Source: Frankia sp.
GTDB lineage: Bacteria; Actinomycetota; Actinomycetes; Frankiales; Frankiaceae
Assembly: GCA_019689615.1 (NCBI GenBank)
Contig: JADGHD010000239.1
Span: 1 to 7,457 of the forward strand
Length of the DNA: 7,457 bases
Direction: 5' to 3'
Positions 5,359 through 7,457 of the stretch are shown here, in pieces (positions within the stretch are counted from its first letter, which is position 1; each line of letters starts with the position of its first letter). The notes beneath the pieces are model-generated. The model saw only the letters and a program-made list of their open reading frames with translations. It had not been told where the DNA came from and searched no databases. The position numbers and the translations under genes were made by a program.

Positions 5359-6672
5359 ATGGACGCTGACGCCTCCGCGCGCGCCATCGACGCCGTCCAA
5401 CGGACCAGGGCCGGCTCCGCGCTAGCCCCGGGCGAGATCGAGCGGCTCGTGGCGGACTTCGTGGCCGGACGGATCCCCGACTACCAGATGGCCGCGTGGC
5501 TGGCGACGGTGGCCTGCCGCGGCCTGTCCCGGCCCGAGATCGTGGCCCTCACCCGCGCCTACGTGGCCGGCGGCGAGACGCTCGACTTCTCCTCGTCCGG
5601 CCGGGTGGTGCTCGACAAGCACAGCACCGGCGGCGTCGGCGACACGGTCAGCCTGGTCGTGGTGCCGCTGGTCGCGGCGTGCGGGGTGGCGGTTGCCAAG
5701 ATGAGCGGCCGCGGCCTGGGCATCACCGGCGGCACGGTCGACAAGCTGGAGTCCATCCGCGGCCTGCGCCCCGAGGTCGACGCCGCCGAGATCTACCGGC
5801 TGGTCGACGAGGTCGGGATGGTGATCACCGGCCAGAGCGCCCGGCTCACCCCAGGCGACCGGGTGACCTACGCGCTGCGCGACGTCACCGGCACCGTGGA
5901 CAGCATCCCGCTGATCGCGGCCAGCATCGTCAGCAAGAAGATCGCGGTCGGCGCGCACGGCGTGCTGTTCGACGTGAAGACGGGCTCGGGCGCGCTGCTG
6001 CCCGAGCGGGAGCGCGCCCTGGAGCTGGCCCGGCTGATGGTCGAGGTCGCCTCCGACGCCGGCCTGCGCTGCCGGGCCGTGCTCACCGACATGAGCCAGC
6101 CGCTCGGGTACGCGGTCGGCAACGCGCTGGAGGTGCGGGAGGCCCTCGACGTGCTGCGGGGCGAGGTGGTGCCCGGGCTGACGGAGCTCGCCAGCACGAT
6201 CGCCGCGCTGATGCTGCGCAGCGCCGATCCGCAGCTCACGCCCGAGGCGGCCGAGAAGCGGGTGGCCGCGGCCCTGGCCGCCGGCGATGGCTACGAGCGG
6301 TTCCTGCGCTGGGCGGTGGCGCAGGGCGCCGAGCCCGACGCGCTGGAGCAGCCGGGCGGGCTGCCCACCGCCGACCACCAGGAGGTCGTCGTCGCCGACC
6401 GCGCCGGCCACGTCCACGAGGTCGACCCGCGCGCCATCGGCAGCGCCGCGGTGCGGGTCGGCGCCGGCCGGCTCGTCAAGGGCGCGCCGCTGGACTACGC
6501 GGCCGGGGTGGTGCTGCGCCGCCGCGTCGGTGACCGCGTCGAGCCCGGCGAGCCGCTGGCGGTCATCCACCACCGCGACGGCGTCGAGCCGCCCACCGCC
6601 GCGGTCCGGGCGGCGTTCGAGATCGGCGAGGACGTGCCGGCGAGCCGCCCGGTCGTCCTCGAGGTCATCTGA
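5359..6672 (+). CDS. Pyrimidine-nucleoside / thymidine phosphorylase
   Basis: Cleaves thymidine, deoxyuridine or uridine with phosphate to give the base and (deoxy)ribose-1-phosphate; cytosolic dimer in the family. The 437-residue length is typical. Domains in order are the N-terminal helical domain (about 1-70), the phosphate-binding alpha/beta domain and the C-terminal domain (about 340-437). Motifs include DKHSTGGVGD (86-95), the family signature SGRGLGITGGTVDKLE (116-131), YALRDVTGTVDSIPLI (171-186) with Arg174, SIVSKKIA (189-196) with Ser189 and Lys193, and DVKTGSGA (205-212). Lys114 precedes MSGRG as in Bacillus Pdp, where E. coli DeoA has Met, favouring a broad pyrimidine enzyme over a strict thymidine phosphorylase. 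The start is ATG 5359 with GGAGA at 5346-5350; a GTG at 5344 is a weaker choice. It follows the hydrolase gene by 68 bases without a clear terminator, and its TGA touches the next gene. The symbol could be deoA or pdp, so it is left blank. Confidence 0.95.
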   Translation: MDADASARAIDAVQRTRAGSALAPGEIERLVADFVAGRIPDYQMAAWLATVACRGLSRPEIVALTRAYVAGGETLDFSSSGRVVLDKHSTGGVGDTVSLVVVPLVAACGVAVAKMSGRGLGITGGTVDKLESIRGLRPEVDAAEIYRLVDEVGMVITGQSARLTPGDRVTYALRDVTGTVDSIPLIAASIVSKKIAVGAHGVLFDVKTGSGALLPERERALELARLMVEVASDAGLRCRAVLTDMSQPLGYAVGNALEVREALDVLRGEVVPGLTELASTIAALMLRSADPQLTPEAAEKRVAAALAAGDGYERFLRWAVAQGAEPDALEQPGGLPTADHQEVVVADRAGHVHEVDPRAIGSAAVRVGAGRLVKGAPLDYAAGVVLRRRVGDRVEPGEPLAVIHHRDGVEPPTAAVRAAFEIGEDVPASRPVVLEVI

Positions 6673-7431
6673 GTGGTGGGCGCGGGCCGGTTCGTCGTCG
6701 TCGGCGCCTTCCACGCCGACTGCCTGATCGCCACCCCGCGACTGCCGGACTGGGGTGACGACCTGCGCGCCGGGTCGATCCGCACGGTGCCTGGCGGCAA
6801 GGGCCTCAACCAGGCCGTCACCCTGGCCCGCGCCGGCGCCGAGGTGGCCGCGGTCGGCGTGCTCGGCGCCGACCCGCTGGGGGCGTCGCTGGCCGCGACC
6901 CTGGCCGCCGATGGCATCGACGTGACCACGCTGACCAGGCACCCAACCGCGCCGACCCCGCTGTGCCTGGTGTTCACCGCCCCCGACGGCCGCAACGCCT
7001 TCGTCTGGCATCTGCCCGACGAGCTGGCCACGACGGACGAGGTCGTCGCCGCCGCCGCGCGGGCGGTCCGCGGCGCCGACGCCGTCCTGCTCACCTTCGA
7101 GGCCCCCGACCCGCTCAACCGCGTCGCCGAACTGGCCAGGGCCGCAGGCGCGCGCGTCATCGTCAACCCCGCCCCGCGCCCCGCCGACCGCGCCGACTAC
7201 GACGCCGTCCGCTGGGACCTCGTCGACATCCTCATCCCGAACGAGGCCGAGGCCCGCGCCCTGCTACCCGACGGCCACCCCGGGCGCGACGCCCCCGCCG
7301 AGCAGTTGGCCGAGGCCGTGGCCCAGGCCCTGGCCATCCCCCTGGTCTGCGTGACCCTCGGCGACCGCGGCTGCACCGTCTTTGACGGCACCCGCACCAA
7401 CGTCTACCCCGCCCCCCCCCGGGGGGTTTAG
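6673..7431 (+). CDS. PfkB/ribokinase-family sugar kinase, C-terminally truncated as sequenced
   Basis: An ATP-dependent carbohydrate kinase, most like ribokinase; by context it would phosphorylate ribose or a related nucleoside sugar. Seen are VVVGAFHADCL (8-18; His14 where ribokinase usually has Asn, Asp16 kept), the first PfkB signature GGKGLNQA (41-48), FEAP (142-145), NPAP (165-168), PNEAEA (189-194, the NxxE Mg/phosphate motif) and TLGDRG (228-233). The frame then ends at residue 252, just before the expected DTxGAGD anion-hole and catalytic-base motif, whereas the family has about 300 residues or more. The break falls in nine Cs followed by six Gs (7412-7426), near the window end. A sequencing or assembly error, or a true decay, could explain it; shifting one base does not restore the motif in the 26 bases left. 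The GTG start at 6673 directly follows the preceding TGA in the same frame; GTG 6676 is an alternative. Confidence 0.8.
   Translation: MVGAGRFVVVGAFHADCLIATPRLPDWGDDLRAGSIRTVPGGKGLNQAVTLARAGAEVAAVGVLGADPLGASLAATLAADGIDVTTLTRHPTAPTPLCLVFTAPDGRNAFVWHLPDELATTDEVVAAAARAVRGADAVLLTFEAPDPLNRVAELARAAGARVIVNPAPRPADRADYDAVRWDLVDILIPNEAEARALLPDGHPGRDAPAEQLAEAVAQALAIPLVCVTLGDRGCTVFDGTRTNVYPAPPRGV
7412..7426. repeat. C9-G6 homopolymer pair at the kinase break
   Basis: Nine Cs run straight into six Gs, giving a perfect 12-base CCCCCC/GGGGGG palindrome, followed by TTTAG where the kinase frame stops. A second run of seven Cs lies at 7443-7449. Runs like this are prone to miscalling and are common in poor-quality sequence ends, so the bases from about 7410 onward should be read with care. 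It is not a usable terminator hairpin, because the palindrome has no loop. Confidence 0.7.
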
Positions 7432-7457
7432 CCCACGCCCAGCCCCCCCGCCAAGCC

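Noticed and set aside
5422..7011. Long minus-strand frame opposite the phosphorylase and kinase
   Set aside because: It is a GC-bias shadow: His/Gln/Arg/Gly-rich, matches no family, and lies wholly opposite two well-supported genes.
7411..7431. Rho-independent terminator after the kinase (C/G run followed by TTT)
   Set aside because: The palindrome CCCCCC/GGGGGG has no loop and cannot fold as a normal hairpin, only three Ts follow, and it falls inside the expected kinase coding region.

Overview
The window is very GC-rich, and its codons nearly always end in G or C. It carries GTG starts, GC-rich hairpins without T-tracts, and protein families typical of Actinomycetota. A Frankia-like or other soil actinomycete is plausible, but the sequence does not fix the genus.

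Layout from left to right. (1) Bases 1-476, minus strand, hold the first 158 codons of an alanine dehydrogenase (ald) that runs off the left edge. (2) Bases 477-821 are a divergent control region with several short inverted repeats. (3) Bases 822-1889, plus strand, encode a 355-residue NAD(P)-binding oxidoreductase of the dihydrodipicolinate reductase / 2,4-diaminopentanoate dehydrogenase-like family. (4) Bases 1890-1956 form a short convergent gap with two GC-rich hairpins that could end transcription on both strands. (5) Bases 1957-2598, minus strand, encode a TetR-family repressor. (6) Bases 2599-2765 are a divergent promoter region with two near-identical 19-bp imperfect palindromes, the likely TetR operators. 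(7) From 2766, plus strand, four close-packed genes form a probable operon: a 14-helix DHA2-type MFS transporter, an inosine-uridine-type nucleoside hydrolase, a pyrimidine-nucleoside (thymidine) phosphorylase, and a PfkB/ribokinase-family sugar kinase that stops early near the right edge.

How the genes fit together (inference): the hydrolase would split nucleosides into base and ribose, and the phosphorylase would split pyrimidine nucleosides into base and (deoxy)ribose-1-phosphate. The PfkB kinase would phosphorylate a free sugar such as ribose. Together they make a nucleoside-breakdown module. Its leading gene resembles drug exporters rather than known nucleoside importers, and the set sits behind a TetR repressor rather than a DeoR-type regulator. 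The transporter may therefore move nucleosides, bases or nucleoside-like toxins. All individual families are known. The less ordinary points are the gene combination, the paired operator, and the truncated kinase at a C/G homopolymer near the window end. I see no RNA gene, CRISPR array, insertion sequence or clearly new system.
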